DNA of 64,000 bases from Laccaria trichodermophora (Eukaryota; Basidiomycota; Agaricomycetes; Agaricales; Hydnangiaceae). Below, one piece after another: positions 11,429-27,633 of the stretch. The notes beneath the pieces are model-generated. The model was not told the origin of the DNA and searched no databases. It worked only from the letters and a program-made list of their open reading frames with translations. Position 1 is the stretch's first letter. The number at the start of each line of letters is the position of its first letter. The stretch lies in assembly GCA_018417955.1 (NCBI GenBank), contig JACTVC010000001.1, forward strand, positions 682,001-746,000. The letters run 5' to 3'. The position numbers were made by a program, and so were the translations under genes.

Positions 11429-14400
11429 CTAAGGATACATGGTATTAGATGGGAAAACAACACCGTCGGAACGGATAAGAATAATGGGACGACGCTTAGA
11501 GGGCGCTGATTCCGGGGGTAAACAGCCTAAAACTTCCGTGCAGCGGACTTCAACGTATGGCGAAGGCTCAGAGCCGAAGAAAACATTCACGGGGTCGGTT
11601 TTAGAAAAGTTTTCCCCGTATACAGTGAGCATTTTTGAAGCGTGAGGACTGGGTTTTGACAACATAGCGCGTGACTGCACACAATTGGACTTTGGAACCT
11701 CGGCGGCGCGATCAGGAGGAAGGTATTTAACGACACCGGGGAATGGGGTAATAGGTTTGGAGGGTATAGGGAATGAGCCCGTTTGAGGCGCATGCTGATT
11801 GTCAAAAAGCAGAGGAGGAACGTAGAAATTGTAACGGATTTGGTCTGCAATGGCGAGTAATGTCAGTGAAGGTGAGTATATTGAGTTGACGAGTCCTTAC
11901 CTGTTCCCACAATTGTCCAGACGCTTGTCTCGCCTATGTCTACTTGCCAGAGCGCTCCTGAAGAGGCACCGGAGTCGCTGCCAGAGCCACGGCGGCTTGA
12001 AGAGACGGAGCCTGCTGAGCTCGGTCGTCGGCGGCCTTTACCTCCTACGTTCTTCGTAATACCACCAGCACTTGAAGTCGACCTCTTTTTCTTGACGCGA
12101 CCACCATCGTTAGACATAAAGTCCGTGGCAGAAGGTGACGCGGGCGCGCTATCACCAAGCCCGAAATATTCACTATTGGCTGAGCCAGGGGTAGGAGAGA
12201 TGGGTGAACCAGGGAGAGCAGGAGAATTCAATCCATTCTGATTGTTGTTCCACTGCCGGCCATCGATTGGGCGATAAGTATTGACCTTCTCACCCATACA
12301 TGACAAGAAAGCGCCTGTGGTGCCAGGCGTCCCAGGATCAGGCAATCCTTTTGTGGAGTCGTAGACTTCAAAGGCGATTTTGTGAAGTTGAGATACGGGA
12401 TCTCCGCACACTTCTCCAGGAGAACAGAAGTGATCTGCGATACCCTTGGCACCTTCTTGGAGTCCACCACCAACAACTGTTGTCTGGCGGTCAACTTTTC
12501 GAATAATCAATACGGGACTAACAACGCCGGAAGTCAGACACTGCAGCACCACAGTCTGGTTATAGTATATGGGGATTTGTGACCCGTTGTTTGTGAATGG
12601 AATGGCGTTTGGGGGCGGGGAAGGATAGTCGGGTTGGGGAGGCGGTGGGGGGGGAGCGTCAACGCCCCCACCAGCTGGTTTGCTGACGTCAACGATGTAC
12701 ATGACGAAAGGATCCCAGGAGGCCGTTCGAGCAATGAACGATGGTGTTGTCGACCGGGACCGTTGGTCAAGTCCCATCAAAGGGGCACCATCTGAGCCTT
12801 TGAAGGAAGATCCAGAGCCAGAGACACAAAGGTATTTTGTAGAGACCGTTTGAGACCGCAAACGGTGAAACAATGAAATGGTAGAGCCATGATTGATGCA
12901 GACTGAAGAAAAAGCGGTTTGTTAAAGAAAACCTTTGGAAAGAAAGGCGAAGGGGCTGACGCTCGAGGTTTTTGGCACTCTGCCTCTTTTTGCTAGGTTT
13001 ACTAATGACTTTTATAGGCCGACTGGGGAACGTCCCAATCACTCGTTCAGAATCTTCCTCCGAACCTGGGGCCGTGATTTTGACCAGGGCCTCAACCTTC
13101 TTCTTTTTTTCGTCCACGTCGGAAATGAAAAGTTGTTTCCCAACACAGCGCCCAATATACGTTGTTCCTGTGGGAGGGTCGCCCACATCGAAAGACTTAC
13201 CGGATGATCCGGTCCACTCAATGGATCCTTCCTGAGGCACGGGCTCGCCAGAGATAGAAATGACCACTCGAGGGGGGTATAGTTTGGGATCTTCACCCCT
13301 TCGCACAACGTCAGTCCACCATGAATTGCCAATCATTATGGCGGTTGGTGGTGGGCATAGAAATCTAGGCATACACAATAAGAAAAGCGCAAAATAGGTC
13401 GCCAGAAATTTGACCTTTTCTCCGTACCATAGGATTTTTGGGCCACCTTGCTCGACATGACAATAATCGTCCGCTCTCCAAAGGCTAGGCGGTTGGGCGT
13501 ACGAACATACTGATCAAGAAAGGGACTGGAAAAAGATATTTATTTCAAATTCATGCAAAAGAAATAGCTACTTACCGAATAAACGTGTGGAGATCATTTG
13601 AAGTGCCCATTATGGGATGCCCTTGAAGCTTCATGCGTGCCAAGGTTTCGTCGACAGAAGGCATGCGGAGAGCCACATCCTGATGAGAACTAGCACCAAT
13701 ATAATGCGGCATCTCGTCGTAGCCTGCAACACCACCTTCTCGGAAAGAGTGAGTCGCGTGTGGGGCAACACTTCGCAAGATGTCAGGGCCATGATGTGAG
13801 GGAATCGTAGGGCCTGAGGCGTGGTTGTAGCGATCAGGTGGAAAACGACCCAGACGATCTTGGAAATGTTGGATTGTCGAGGGTGGGAAGGAAAGCCCAT
13901 TGTTCACACCTCCAATCCCGTACTCGTCAGAGTATTCGGACTGATAACCGGTGGAGCTTCCGTTGGGAAGGCGACGTTCAGACATATCTCCGTAACCAGG
14001 TGTAGGATAATCCTTTCCTGAGGGATAAGCAGGGGAGTGGTGAAGACCACTTACTGAGTCGCTCGGAGTTAATGGCGAAATCTTGTCACTGCTGTATGAA
14101 GAAGGCAAGCTGCTGATCATGTCGTATGGGTTGGTGTTGGAGCCGTTGAATGAAGGTACAGAATCATTGAAAGAAGAATGTGAATACACTCCCTCTGAGT
14201 GCATCCCATAATTGTGACCAAGAGAAGAAGAAGATGACGCGTTCGTGCGGTATCGGTTAGAGGAAAAAGAAGCACCGGACGAAGAATTTGGGAAAAGGTC
14301 ATAATTGGTAGTGTCGGTAGCCTCCATACTGTCTGGGTGATCATAGGTGTGCTGCTGTAGACTTCCACCAATATGGGGATGAGAGGGCGACGTGGAACTA

Positions 14401-14660
14401 CTATCAGAGTTGTGCATATTAAACGGCTGATCCAGGTCTGGTTGGCTATAAAGGCTGTGTGGAGGTTGTCCGTTGCCAGAAGGAAAATCGAGCGACATTT
14501 TTCGGTCGCGGGGATATTGCGTACCTCCTGAAGAAGGATTCAAGAGCTCAGAAAGATCCCAGCGGTGTAGTTCTGAAGAAGATGAGGGGATGGGACGAGG
14601 AGCAGCTGAGGAGACTGGCGCTGGTGCAGACGCAGCAGAGTGCGCGCTGTCAACGTTCAT
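11429..14660 (-). CDS. CSL (CBF1/Su(H)/Lag-1) family DNA-binding transcription factor
   Basis: Sequence-specific nuclear factor of the family that in animals is the Notch effector; fungi have CSL proteins without Notch. Start is the ATG at 14660, with an alternative TTG upstream ignored. Residues 1 to about 360 are a low-complexity Ser/Pro/Tyr-rich region, typical of the long fungal CSL class. The Rel-like N-terminal domain follows across introns (ERTIIVMSSKVAQKSYGTEKR/FLCPPPT, GNSWW). The beta-trefoil contains LRSQTVSTKYL, LIIRKVD and DPVSQLHKIAFEV. The C-terminal IPT fold ends with VYGENFSKTDPVNVFFG. In the trefoil region a proline-rich insert and a long Ser/Gly/Arg-rich insert with KKKR interrupt the fold. 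Join 13576/13525 restores the frame. Known fungal members (Cbf11/Cbf12) affect adhesion, cell separation and lipid genes. Confidence 0.92.
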
Positions 14661-16830
14661 GATCGCCGTTCGGAAGATGCCGACGTGGTGTTCTGAACTC
14701 AATTATGAATCCTATCGATTGCAGGTCAGTGCTTTTAACGCCAAGTGATAGCAAGTCATCAGCTGTTGCTTTCACATCAAAAGGTGTACCTACATCGCGA
14801 AAGGTTGAGCGCAATCACTAAAATTGGGGGCCGTGGGGAGCCGTGGGGCTGGTCTTGTGAATCTTTAACTCTACGATCAGGGTAGAGCAGAACGAAAGGG
14901 AATGTTCGCTGATGTTGGGTCCAGTTGGGAGAAGGAAGCAAAGAGTACGAGAGATTTTACAACTGTCGTTATTGAACTTTATACAGATCAGAGATTTGCC
15001 CAGGATTTGCCTCCGTCGCATTACGCACGCTTTCAGACTCTTTCCAATGTTTTCATCCAAAACCCATTGCCCTCCGCTCCGAAAGACAAACCCTTCCTGC
15101 CCGATTGGTGGCACATCGCCAGCACCTCGTGGTCATGTCGCCGGTCGGCGGATTTAGAGGGATCTATGTAATCTCATCCTTCTCCATCTATAAGTAACGT
15201 CAGAACAAATCATGATCAGGACTTCGCTGAACTTCGGCGCTCGCCGGTGGTATGCCAGATGTATTCCAAGGTTTGTCCGATGAACTCTATCGTTTCGCCT
15301 GATTTATTTTTCCAAAAACCAGTGTCCGCCAATCTTCAAAGTTGAGTCGGCTGAGACAAAACTTGGACCGTACCATTACACCAAAAAGATCATTCTTTTG
15401 CGGAGTCAATTAATATCAAGGCTTGGCGCTTACAAGAAAATCACTTACTGCACTGCGAGTACAACATGATATAGAGATCCTTGGTGCATGGAACACTGGA
15501 TGATGGCATCGGGCGGGACTTCTTTCATTATGCCACCCTGTTTCTCATCCCATGAAGCAATATTCAGACGGGTGCCGCGAGACTCTCACTGGGATAAAGA
15601 TTCCCGGAACCGGCGGCTCTAGAGTGATATCGGTGGTTGTACCCGTTGATAAGGGTCGATTTTGAACCTCCACGTATTCGGGTAGGACGTCCTAGGATGT
15701 CACAATCAAACTCCTGATTATAAGGGACAAAGTAAGTAGGTAACGTGGGGTACTAAGATACCTGGAATCAATCTTAACAGCTTATGACAAGACCAGGTAT
15801 AGAACCTACCGGCAGAATCAACCGCTTTATACCGGGAAAAAAGTGTTGCGTCCGGATCGAAGTATGCCATTATGCCTTTGTAGAACCCGTCTTGTTACAA
15901 TTATGGCTCGATGATGGAAACCGAGTGCCACAAAACAGCCACGACTTAGATTATCATAAGGGGATAATTGTCTCCTCACAAAGGAGCAGCAAGAAGCAGG
16001 GTTGATGGAACATCTTCAAGGATAATGATGGAATAACTTGAGCAAGACGTTTGGGTGACAGAACAAAGGCGCTTACCGCATACGCAACCTTCGTAAAACA
16101 AAGATTGATATGATGCTCAGACGGCCCGCCAGCGACTTGTTGTTGAATTATGTCATGAACTTGGCCGGTGAAGAGCCGGGCCATTGGCTAAGCAGCATCG
16201 CAAATTCACTATCATTGTCAAGAGGAAGTCCAGGGATGCAGCTTTGCCGAATCGCAAGCTTGAAGCAGGTACGACAAAAGAGTCCTATCGGTACGTAAGA
16301 GAACGTTAAATTCCAAGATGCAAGGTAGGAGATGCGAGGAGCCAGGGCCAGGTGATTGAAAGTTTTATATAGATCCATAGAGCGACTGCTTGAAAGCGTG
16401 CTTGTTTTGAACGCTCCTGAGAACCTCTATGTAGGGAAAACAGTTTCCAGTTCTTGAAGTCGTTGGGTACTGCTCCAAGCCATTCATTCATGTTGTCGCG
16501 GTCAAAAGTCGCCTTGTGTGAGTTACTAGGTTTTAGGCTACACGACATGTGACAGGTGACAAACAGCAAGGCTTGTGATCATCTTCCACTTCCCGTCGTC
16601 GTGGTCGTCGACGCTGCCTTTTCATCCATCCCTTCTGTACTCTTCTTGTTGCCAAAGGAGGGAAGAATTACTAGGAAGGGCAGCCAGAAGGAGCTCAGAC
16701 CGACCCAACATTTTTTCCATCTATTGCTTGATTTATCTAAATCCTCACCCCAACCAGTAGGCACCATTATCCCGCTGAAAATCACTCTTTGTCGCAACGC
16801 ACCTTAGTCAAAAGACTTGCTTCTCCAGCC
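14661..16830. other. 2.2 kb unresolved stretch, possible decayed or unassigned gene on minus strand
   Basis: The left part holds the CSL promoter. Between about 16540 and 15370 the minus strand shows several protein-like segments separated by plausible introns: an N-terminal piece from ATG 16526 or 16492, a piece with VHDIIQQQVAGGPSEHH before a GTAAGC donor at about 16077, a piece with AYFDPDATLFSRY, one with EVQNRPLSTGTTTDITLEPP, and one with TRLNIASWDEKQGG before a GTAAGT donor. The last two are in different frames with no good intron between, which suggests a frameshift. I recognise no family. It may be a real spliced gene I failed to join or a pseudogene. Confidence 0.35.
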
Positions 16831-18545
16831 ATGTTGGGCTCTTCGTACCACTTGCAGGCTTCGCGGCCTCGACAACCACCCGCCCCGCTGAATTTCGACG
16901 ACTCGTCCTTCCAACCCTCCTCGATTTTAAGTTCTCACCAAGATGCCCAGACCCTCCTTTACGACCTTCCTTCTGCTGCATCTATGTCGCCCCCAACTAG
17001 TCCAAAATTAAACAGTCGCATCATTTCCCCAACATCGCCTTCATTTCCTGGGCGCTCACGAGCAACCAGGAACGGAAGGCCCACACCTCCCCCAAGCGGG
17101 CGTCATCGATCAAGCACCCCTCTGGGCGTCGCACAAAGCGAACTTGAGAAGTTCGCAGAGCACTGTCGTGCTTGGTGAGCGCCGTCGTGGGTTGAGTAGC
17201 ATTACGTTGAACTGAAACATCTTCAGGTACTACCGTCAAGATGACGACTCTGGCCGCTTGATGACACAAACTCTAGCCACCCTTCCGCCTTCTCAGAGAG
17301 CCCCCTTTTCACGAGTGCAAGCTTCGATAAGATCTGCATATCATCGTTCTGTAAACGCTCGTCGACATGCGGAATTTCAGGCGCACCTAAGTGCAACTCA
17401 ACCTGGCGGCTCATTGATGCCTCATTCAAGGTCCAATCCACGAGGAACCCTCGCACAGAAAGGTTTGTAATTATTATTCTATGACGTGTTGTGAAATTCA
17501 TATGTTGGAGCAAGAACGGCACGAACGCGTGGATCGATTTATCAGAAATTGGTGTACCGTAGGTATGCCCGGTACTCAACCGTTCTTTGAAGCGTAGGTT
17601 TTATTTTCTAGGGATTGCGCAATTGTTTGGACTGACTGGATGTACTTTGTTAGGTTGTGGGCAGTAATGCGATTGCAGGTAATTCCTGAAGACTTAGGTG
17701 GCACAGGAAGGAATCGATTAGATTGGGAGTTTGATGACGCTGTTTTCAAAGAAGCTGCGTAAGTTACTCAAAAATTTCCGCGCCATTTGGAGACTTGATC
17801 TACTTCAGAGGGAAAGACTTTATGTTGGAAGCCATTGACCTTCTGAAAGGAGTTAGTCTTTTTCATTTAATCTGGCGAATTACGATTCCAATATGCCCTC
17901 TAGGTACTTGCCTTCGAGGAGACACCGCCGATCAAGATTCAATCACCAACATCTGGGCACAGGAGGGATGCAAGCGTATCAACCGTCCATTCTCGCTCCC
18001 GCTCGCAACCTTTACCATCCCACCAGAAACCCTTAGCAGGCACTTCAGTGGTTCAACCAAAACGCGCCAGAGCACCTAGTGACCCATTTTTAGACTCCCC
18101 TACCCCAGCCCTGTCCCGTTCCGTCGCCTCTGCGTCGTCCCATTTGTCCGGGAATGTCGCTTTGTCCGGCGATGGAGAAGAGCCACCCAGTCCCGTTGAT
18201 AGGGACCGTTCGACGACCCCACTTATGGGCGATTCTATGTTTGAAGATGGTGACGATGAAGGGGAGTACATGCGCATCTGGACTTCACCAGATTTGTCAA
18301 ACCCTGAGCTCATCCAACTTCTCAAACTGTTCCCCGCTTTCGTATCGAGACGACCTCTTCCTCGCTTTCCGACCGCTTCCAGCCGCCATCCAGACATTGA
18401 AGAAGGGGATGATGAAGGCACGGAGGGCAAGCATATCCGTTTCGGAACAGGGTCGATGTGCATCTCCTCCCAACAACGAAGTGATGGCTGGGAGGGCAGC
18501 TGGTGGACCCGAGTCATTCTGTGGTGGAGGAGAATTTTTTGTTAG
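16831..18545 (+). CDS. Conserved basidiomycete protein of unknown function
   Basis: Starts at the ATG 16831 (an in-frame TTG upstream was ignored) and ends at 18545; at least five introns. The first part is Pro/Ser-rich with many SP sites. The middle has charged segments with WYYRQDDDSGRLMTQTLATLPPSQRAPFSR-like helices, then RHERVDRFIRNW and WAVMRLQVIPEDLGG. A second low-complexity region contains SPT and acidic stretches. The C-terminus LFPAFVSRRPLPRFP ... GWEGSWWTRVILWWRRIFC is Trp- and Arg-rich and looks like an amphipathic or membrane-associated end; I recall a similar tail in other agaric proteins. No catalytic motif was seen. The final exon frame was chosen over a second open frame because of this tail. 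Confidence 0.65.
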
Positions 18546-18876
18546 ACCAAATTTTTCAAGCACGGACAAACTACCCCAGGACTTGCTCCTCCGTATCCTT
18601 GTTTTTCGGCATACAGGCGCCTCCAACAGACAGCGGACGCTATACCACATTGCATTTACTTATCTCACTAACTTTGCACACTAACTCATGTAGGTAACAT
18701 ATCATCCTGGCGATGACATTTGTATTTTGAATAAGAAATACTCGATGGACGCGTGGCGTTTTCGCCTATCGTACGTACGCTGGAAGCTATCAGTTGCGTA
18801 GAAGAAGTGAATGCATGCTTGAATCCTGCTTGAATCAGTAATGAAAAGACATGAACCATATTTTTTGGTTTGCATC
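18546..18876. other. Intergenic gap before PAC4
   Basis: About 330 bases. Probably the 3' UTR of the preceding gene and the promoter of PAC4. An in-frame ATG at 18841, twelve codons upstream of the chosen PAC4 start, is an alternative start. Nothing else was recognised. Confidence 0.5.
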
Positions 18877-19394
18877 ATGCTTGTCACTACGAAATACCTC
18901 GAGTCCCAAAATGCATCTCTCCCATCGCTTGTACTTCAAGTGACCCAGCTTGTGGACTCGTATATGCTGTGGATCGGTGTCAGTGAAGGGTCACCCGATG
19001 ACGCTCAGATTACCGTTATGAGAGGCAGGTTATCGAAGGATTGGGCTTGTGCCATGCCCCCAAAAGCCGTAAGTTCTTTTCATGAAATCAGTTTGATGTC
19101 GATCCCAGCCTGCGCAGCCTAGCCTGGTAGGACCTGCAACCTCCTTCTTCCGTTCATCCACTTCAGACGTTGCATTGTCGATGGCACAGCGTCTAGGTAA
19201 GAATCGTGAATGACCGACCAATAAACGAAGCTAAGTGCATTATTCAAGCAAAACGCTTTAAAAAGCAGATATTCTTGTCTGTCGACGTACCCCATTCCTT
19301 CCTTTCGATGGGGAATGGACAAGAGTTGTTACTAGAGGCAGAGCGTGGTATTGTGGTGACACTGAAAGAAATGGAGGGTGCACAGACCAAGTAG
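18877..19394 (+). CDS. Proteasome assembly chaperone 4 (PAC4/Poc4-like)
   Basis: Chaperone that in known systems pairs with PAC3 to guide assembly of the proteasome alpha ring. Exons 18877-19068, 19118-19196 and 19249-19394 close to 138 residues, the normal size of the family. Seen: QVTQLVDSYMLWIGVSEG with an acidic turn, then LSKDWACAMPPK, FRSSTSDVALSMAQRLAR, KKQIFLSVDVP and LLEAERGIVVTLKEM at the end, matching the single-domain PAC4 fold. The second intron ends in CAAG. The start is the ATG nearest the conserved beginning (LVTTKYLESQNAS); an ATG twelve codons earlier is in frame. Confidence 0.82.
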
Positions 19395-19729
19395 TTGGTA
19401 TTAGTTCTGTCACAGCTAGACACCTTTCAAGACAATCCACATCCAACGCCTGTCCAAAGTCCTTCCCAACGCTCATCTCGGCCTCGTCGACGCGCGATAC
19501 GACGATTGAATGGATAGATAACCGTGATTATTCGGAAGCCAAGTTATTGTGTCGAGCACGACGTGCATCGATTACCAACCCTGATCCCCTTACACAGCTC
19601 TTCACCAGTGACCACAGCTATCAACCTCGTTTTTTTATCGCAGGATATTGGCTCATCACCACTGACAGTGAGCTTGCAACTCACGGCAGACGTCAAACGC
19701 CATCCGCCACGGTCACTTTTCCCAGAAAC
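19395..19729. other. Leader/promoter of YAK1
   Basis: About 335 bases between PAC4 and the YAK1 start. The YAK1 reading frame stays open upstream to about 19547 but contains no ATG there, so it is taken as untranslated leader. Nothing else was recognised. Confidence 0.5.
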
Positions 19730-23810
<4,081 letters not shown>

Positions 23811-24056
23811 TTTGTGCAGGACACCATCTCTTTTTCTTCTCGCCTGAATGCATCATGTTTGAGTTTCCCCTCTTCATATATCAGACCTCCTTTACTCGGG
23901 TTTTCTCTTGCACAATGTTATCAGCACTTCAATATTATGCACTCGATTCAACAAGGACCATTTGGGATGGTGCGATACGAAACCTCATGAAAGCTTTCAC
24001 AGATCTATATATATCCTCTAGGTAACGGAAAGTTATATCTCGATGAGATTAATGAT

Positions 24057-25091
24057 CTACAATTTACTAAATATTTCCTCGACTTCCCAAGCGCCTCCCC
24101 AGAGCTGTACTGCGCATTGTAGTCCGTTAGAATGACCTTCTTTTTCAATCCGCTTTTGCAATCCGCGGTGAGTTCTGCAGAGAACCAGATCTTGGCTGAC
24201 ATCGAAAAGCCAATTTTTAAAAACAACGAAATTCAAGAGCATGGATGGGACACACGTTCGCAAATGCAAGATTGGACAGAAATCATTTGTTCCGTCTCCG
24301 ACGTATACTATACGATCGAAATCCTTCCCTTGGCGTGCAAGGAACGCGTCCAACTCTTCTCCTGTTCTGACATCAGCAAAGCAAGCTCACCATCGCCGAA
24401 AACCTGACCTTTGCACATGTTGGGACTGCAGCCGACCTTGCATTTATGTTGCGGACCGCTGGGATCAACCTTGCGATTCAGCTGAAGAAGACCTGAACTC
24501 TCCCACTTGGCAGGATTGGTAACAATTTCCTCAAAAAGGTCTTGAAGACCTTTTGACTAAAATGCCTACCTCAGGAAGAAAAAAAAAGCAAAAAATGGGG
24601 GTAATGGTAAGTACCTCGAGAATTGTGGAGATGAATACTGAATTGGCGTTTGACAGGCAGAGGAATGTCGTCTTGCCGCCAGCCTTGAGATCGAGTACTC
24701 CACGTACCATTGCTGGATGCTAAGTGGGTTTAGACTGTAGAAGGTGGATATGGGCGATCAATGCGCACAAAAGGCATTATTCGAAGGGCATGCTCAATTT
24801 GATCTTTGGTGATGCCGCGAGCGTGGGCTTCCCTCAACGATTGTGCCCTTTTGCAAGGTAAATTGGTATTTCTCATATGAGTGCGGAGTAGCCTCACACA
24901 AGATCCGTCCATTGAATTTCGTCTTTCAAGGACTTCATTTTGCGACGAAGGTCCGGCGCCAAGACCTCAAAAACCCATCTATCTGTGTCCTGGTCTGCCA
25001 TCGACCTGCGCACGTAGGTAAGCCAGGATAATGAGAGACTGCTTGTAGTCTCTCACCAGTCAAAGTCGAAGACGATGAGTTGGCCAGCCAT
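24057..25091 (-). CDS. PHOSPHO1/2-type HAD phosphatase
   Basis: Haloacid-dehalogenase phosphohydrolase of the PHOSPHO group; relatives act on phosphoethanolamine, phosphocholine or pyridoxal phosphate, and the substrate here is unknown. Start is ATG 25091 and the first exon is only 35 bases. Exons then run through 25005-24898, from 24847, and on to a stop at 24057. Motif I is VFDFDWSMADQDTDRW (nucleophile and acid Asp), motif II is in LCLSNANSVF, the Cys-rich CKVGCSPNMCKG loop follows, and motif III is VGDGTNDFCP. The end LCRTHRGLQKRI ... WGGAWEVEEIF matches the family. An intron near 24750 removes a stop between MPF and HPAMVRGV. It shares an 89-base divergent promoter with TFB1. Confidence 0.87.
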
Positions 25092-25180
25092 TCTAAGGCG
25101 ATGGTCGTGGAAGATAGTGAAGTAACCGGATTATATAATCAGACAAGTAAATGAGAAAAGAATGATTTTGCACTTGTTTT
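25092..25180. promoter_or_regulatory. Divergent promoter, HAD phosphatase / TFB1
   Basis: Only 89 bases separate the two start codons, so the two genes must share most control sequence. The centre is A/T-rich (ggattatataatc), a possible TATA-like core usable in either direction because the sequence is nearly palindromic. Confidence 0.45.
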
Positions 25181-27541
25181 ATGCCTACCACGGTGTGTAA
25201 GGCCAAGGCGTCTTTCAAGAAATTGTCAGGCTTGCTCGAGCTCACCGACACCCATCTCCAATGGACTCAGGACGGGAAGAAGGCGCCTTCAGTACGCGTT
25301 TCTTACGCTGAAGCATATTGTGCGTTTTCTGGACACCTTGTCTCTTCATTGACTCATTTGCAACAGCTTTGTTCTGCAGTAAAGAGGGCGCCTCTCAGGT
25401 CAGGCTCAAGCTTGGTCTTATTAGCGATGAAGCGGGTCACAACTTTACTTTTACGTCCCCCATCGCAAACGCCGAGCGTGAAGAGTTCAAAAAGGCACTC
25501 ACTCCCATTATAACTCGCAATAAGCTACCTGCCGCGCCTGTTAATCGACCTCCTGTGACGGCTGCAGCCCCAGTTTTGAATGGACCATTGCCTGTCGTAC
25601 CTAAAGTGCCCCTCCATCAACCGATAGCGCCCTCGCGGCCCCCCGCCTCCCGTGCCACATCTGTCTTGAGTGAGAGGAGAACGACCCCGGTCATCGCTGG
25701 AACCGACCCTGCCAGCGATTTCCGACTTCGCAAGAGGGTTCTCATGAACAATCATGAACTCGGGTCCCTGCACAAAGATCTTGTCATGAGTGGTCAAATA
25801 ACAGAAGCTGAGTTCTGGGACGGCCGTGAGGTTAGACTCGAATGCCCTTGCATTATGTATCGTTCAAATGTCTTCCATAGCACCTTCTTCTTGCACAAGC
25901 TGATACAGAAAGTCAACGAAAAGGCAAGCCGGGCCAGCTTGTGGACCCTCGTCCTGAAACTGTCGACGGTGAAATCAAGATAAAGATTACGCCGCAGCTG
26001 GTTCATGATATTTTCGATGAATATCCCGTCGTAGCGAAGGCTTACAGTGAGCACGTACCCAAGAACGTATGGTATCTTCGTCCTTGGCTAGATGTCACAA
26101 CTCAGGATCCCAACCATACAGTTGTCTGAAGAACAATTTTGGAGACGGTATTTTCAGTCCAAACTCTTCAATACACATCGTGCATCTATTCGTTCGTCTG
26201 CAACCCAGCATGTCGTCAAAGCCGATCCCATTTTCGACAAGTATCTGGAAAGAGAAGATGACGGTCAGTTATGTATTGTCAATCGTGACAGCACCGCTCA
26301 ACAATTTTTTTCACCCACAAGAGCTGGAGCCTAGGCGGCAACGTTCGGACCCAGTCGAGCTTTTCGTGAACCTTGGCGCAACTTTAGAGGACCATGGAGA
26401 GGTGATACTTGCTAGCCGCTCGACGTTTTCTGCCCAATTTACCCTTCTGTACAGACTGGAAACGAAAAGGATGTAACTATGCGAGCAGGACGGCAAAAGG
26501 GTGCTTTGCCCCTCATCCGAAAGTTTAACGAGCACTCTGAAAGACTCCTGAATTCAGCCCTGTGAGTGAACCTGTCTTCGCAAAGCATATACCGCTTACG
26601 AAGCCGAACCGAAGGGGCGAAATTCCTTCAAAGCGACGTCGTCTGGATGTAGGAGAAGTATGCGTATTTCTAACAATCTTGAACAGACCGAAACACTTAT
26701 CAACATCAGGATGCATACTCGGAAATAGACATCGAGGATTTACACGACCCCGAGGCATCAACTGGCATCATTCTTGAGATGAAGGGATATAGAGAACGAT
26801 ACTATGAAGGTCGCATGTCGAAACCCGCCGCCGAGGAAGTTGCAGCTGAGAAGGTAAGCTATGACCTATGACCAAAGTAACTATAATGTACTCATACAAG
26901 TACCCCCAGAGTGTAGACTTCAGGACTGTTGTTCGCGAAGCAAAAGCTGACCTGCAAGAATGGGATAAACAGTTGACTCAAGCATGTTGTCTAACAGCCA
27001 CCACATCACGTCGCTGACGCCGTTTCTTCGCAGCTAAAAATTGAACGGAAATCTGGTGACTCCGCTTTGCTTGCTATGACGCAGAATGTATCGGCCAGAC
27101 TGGATGTGAGGTCAAAAAAAAGTAAAGCGCCTTTTGTCTTGGAACCCGCCTGTATTAACCATCCTAGACGATATACCAGACGTCCTTTTCAGACAAATGA
27201 CAACTTGTCAAACTGCCGCCAATGAATTTCTCCGGCAATTTTGGTCCGCCTCGTATCCTCCACTTTCTGAGGTACCCAGCGTGTCCACGGCTACACCTGC
27301 GCAGCGGGCATTAAAGGCCACAAAAATGATAGGCTACCTTTCAAAAACGCACGAAAAGGTGCAGGCCCTTGTGCAGAGTGCAAACATGCATTCTGTCGAG
27401 CCAGCGCGTGTTGAAATGGTGAGTATTTATTTTCCTACCGTACTATGAGATAAACCGGGAGGTTTGCAGGCTATGAAGCCCGTTCTCAATGCGGTTGACC
27501 ACGCCCTCACCTTTCATCAAAGCAGAACTCGCCCCAAATAG
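25181..27541 (+). CDS. TFB1: TFIIH core subunit TFB1 (p62)
   Basis: Structural subunit of TFIIH in transcription initiation and nucleotide-excision repair. ATG at 25181, stop 27539-27541, with about nine introns. The N-terminal PH-like domain begins at residue 1 (CKAKASFKKLSGLLELTD, LQWTQDGKK) and continues over an intron (QVRLKLGLISDEAGHNFTF). A Pro/Ala-rich linker follows, then two BSD repeats: LRKRVLMNNHELGSLHKDLV ... ITEAEFWDGRE and LSEEQFWRRYFQSKLF with FDKYLERED. The C-terminal helical part includes LLSKTHEKV-like helices and ends HQSRTRPK. The gene is complete. TFB4, another TFIIH subunit, lies 27 kb downstream. Confidence 0.92.
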
Positions 27542-27633
27542 ACCGTTCTGGGACATTGAATCATAGCATCATTGTTACTTTATCCAGGATATACCATAAT
27601 GTACTAATAATAGTGTATTGTCATAAAGCCTAC

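Noticed and set aside
15190..15470. Plus-strand mitochondrial-like ORF starting MIRTSLNFGARRW with an intron
   Set aside because: No family match, and the minus strand at the same place looks more protein-like; neither is strong enough to call.
19547..19729. N-terminal extension of YAK1 in the same open frame
   Set aside because: There is no ATG in the upstream part; the open frame begins from a TTG.
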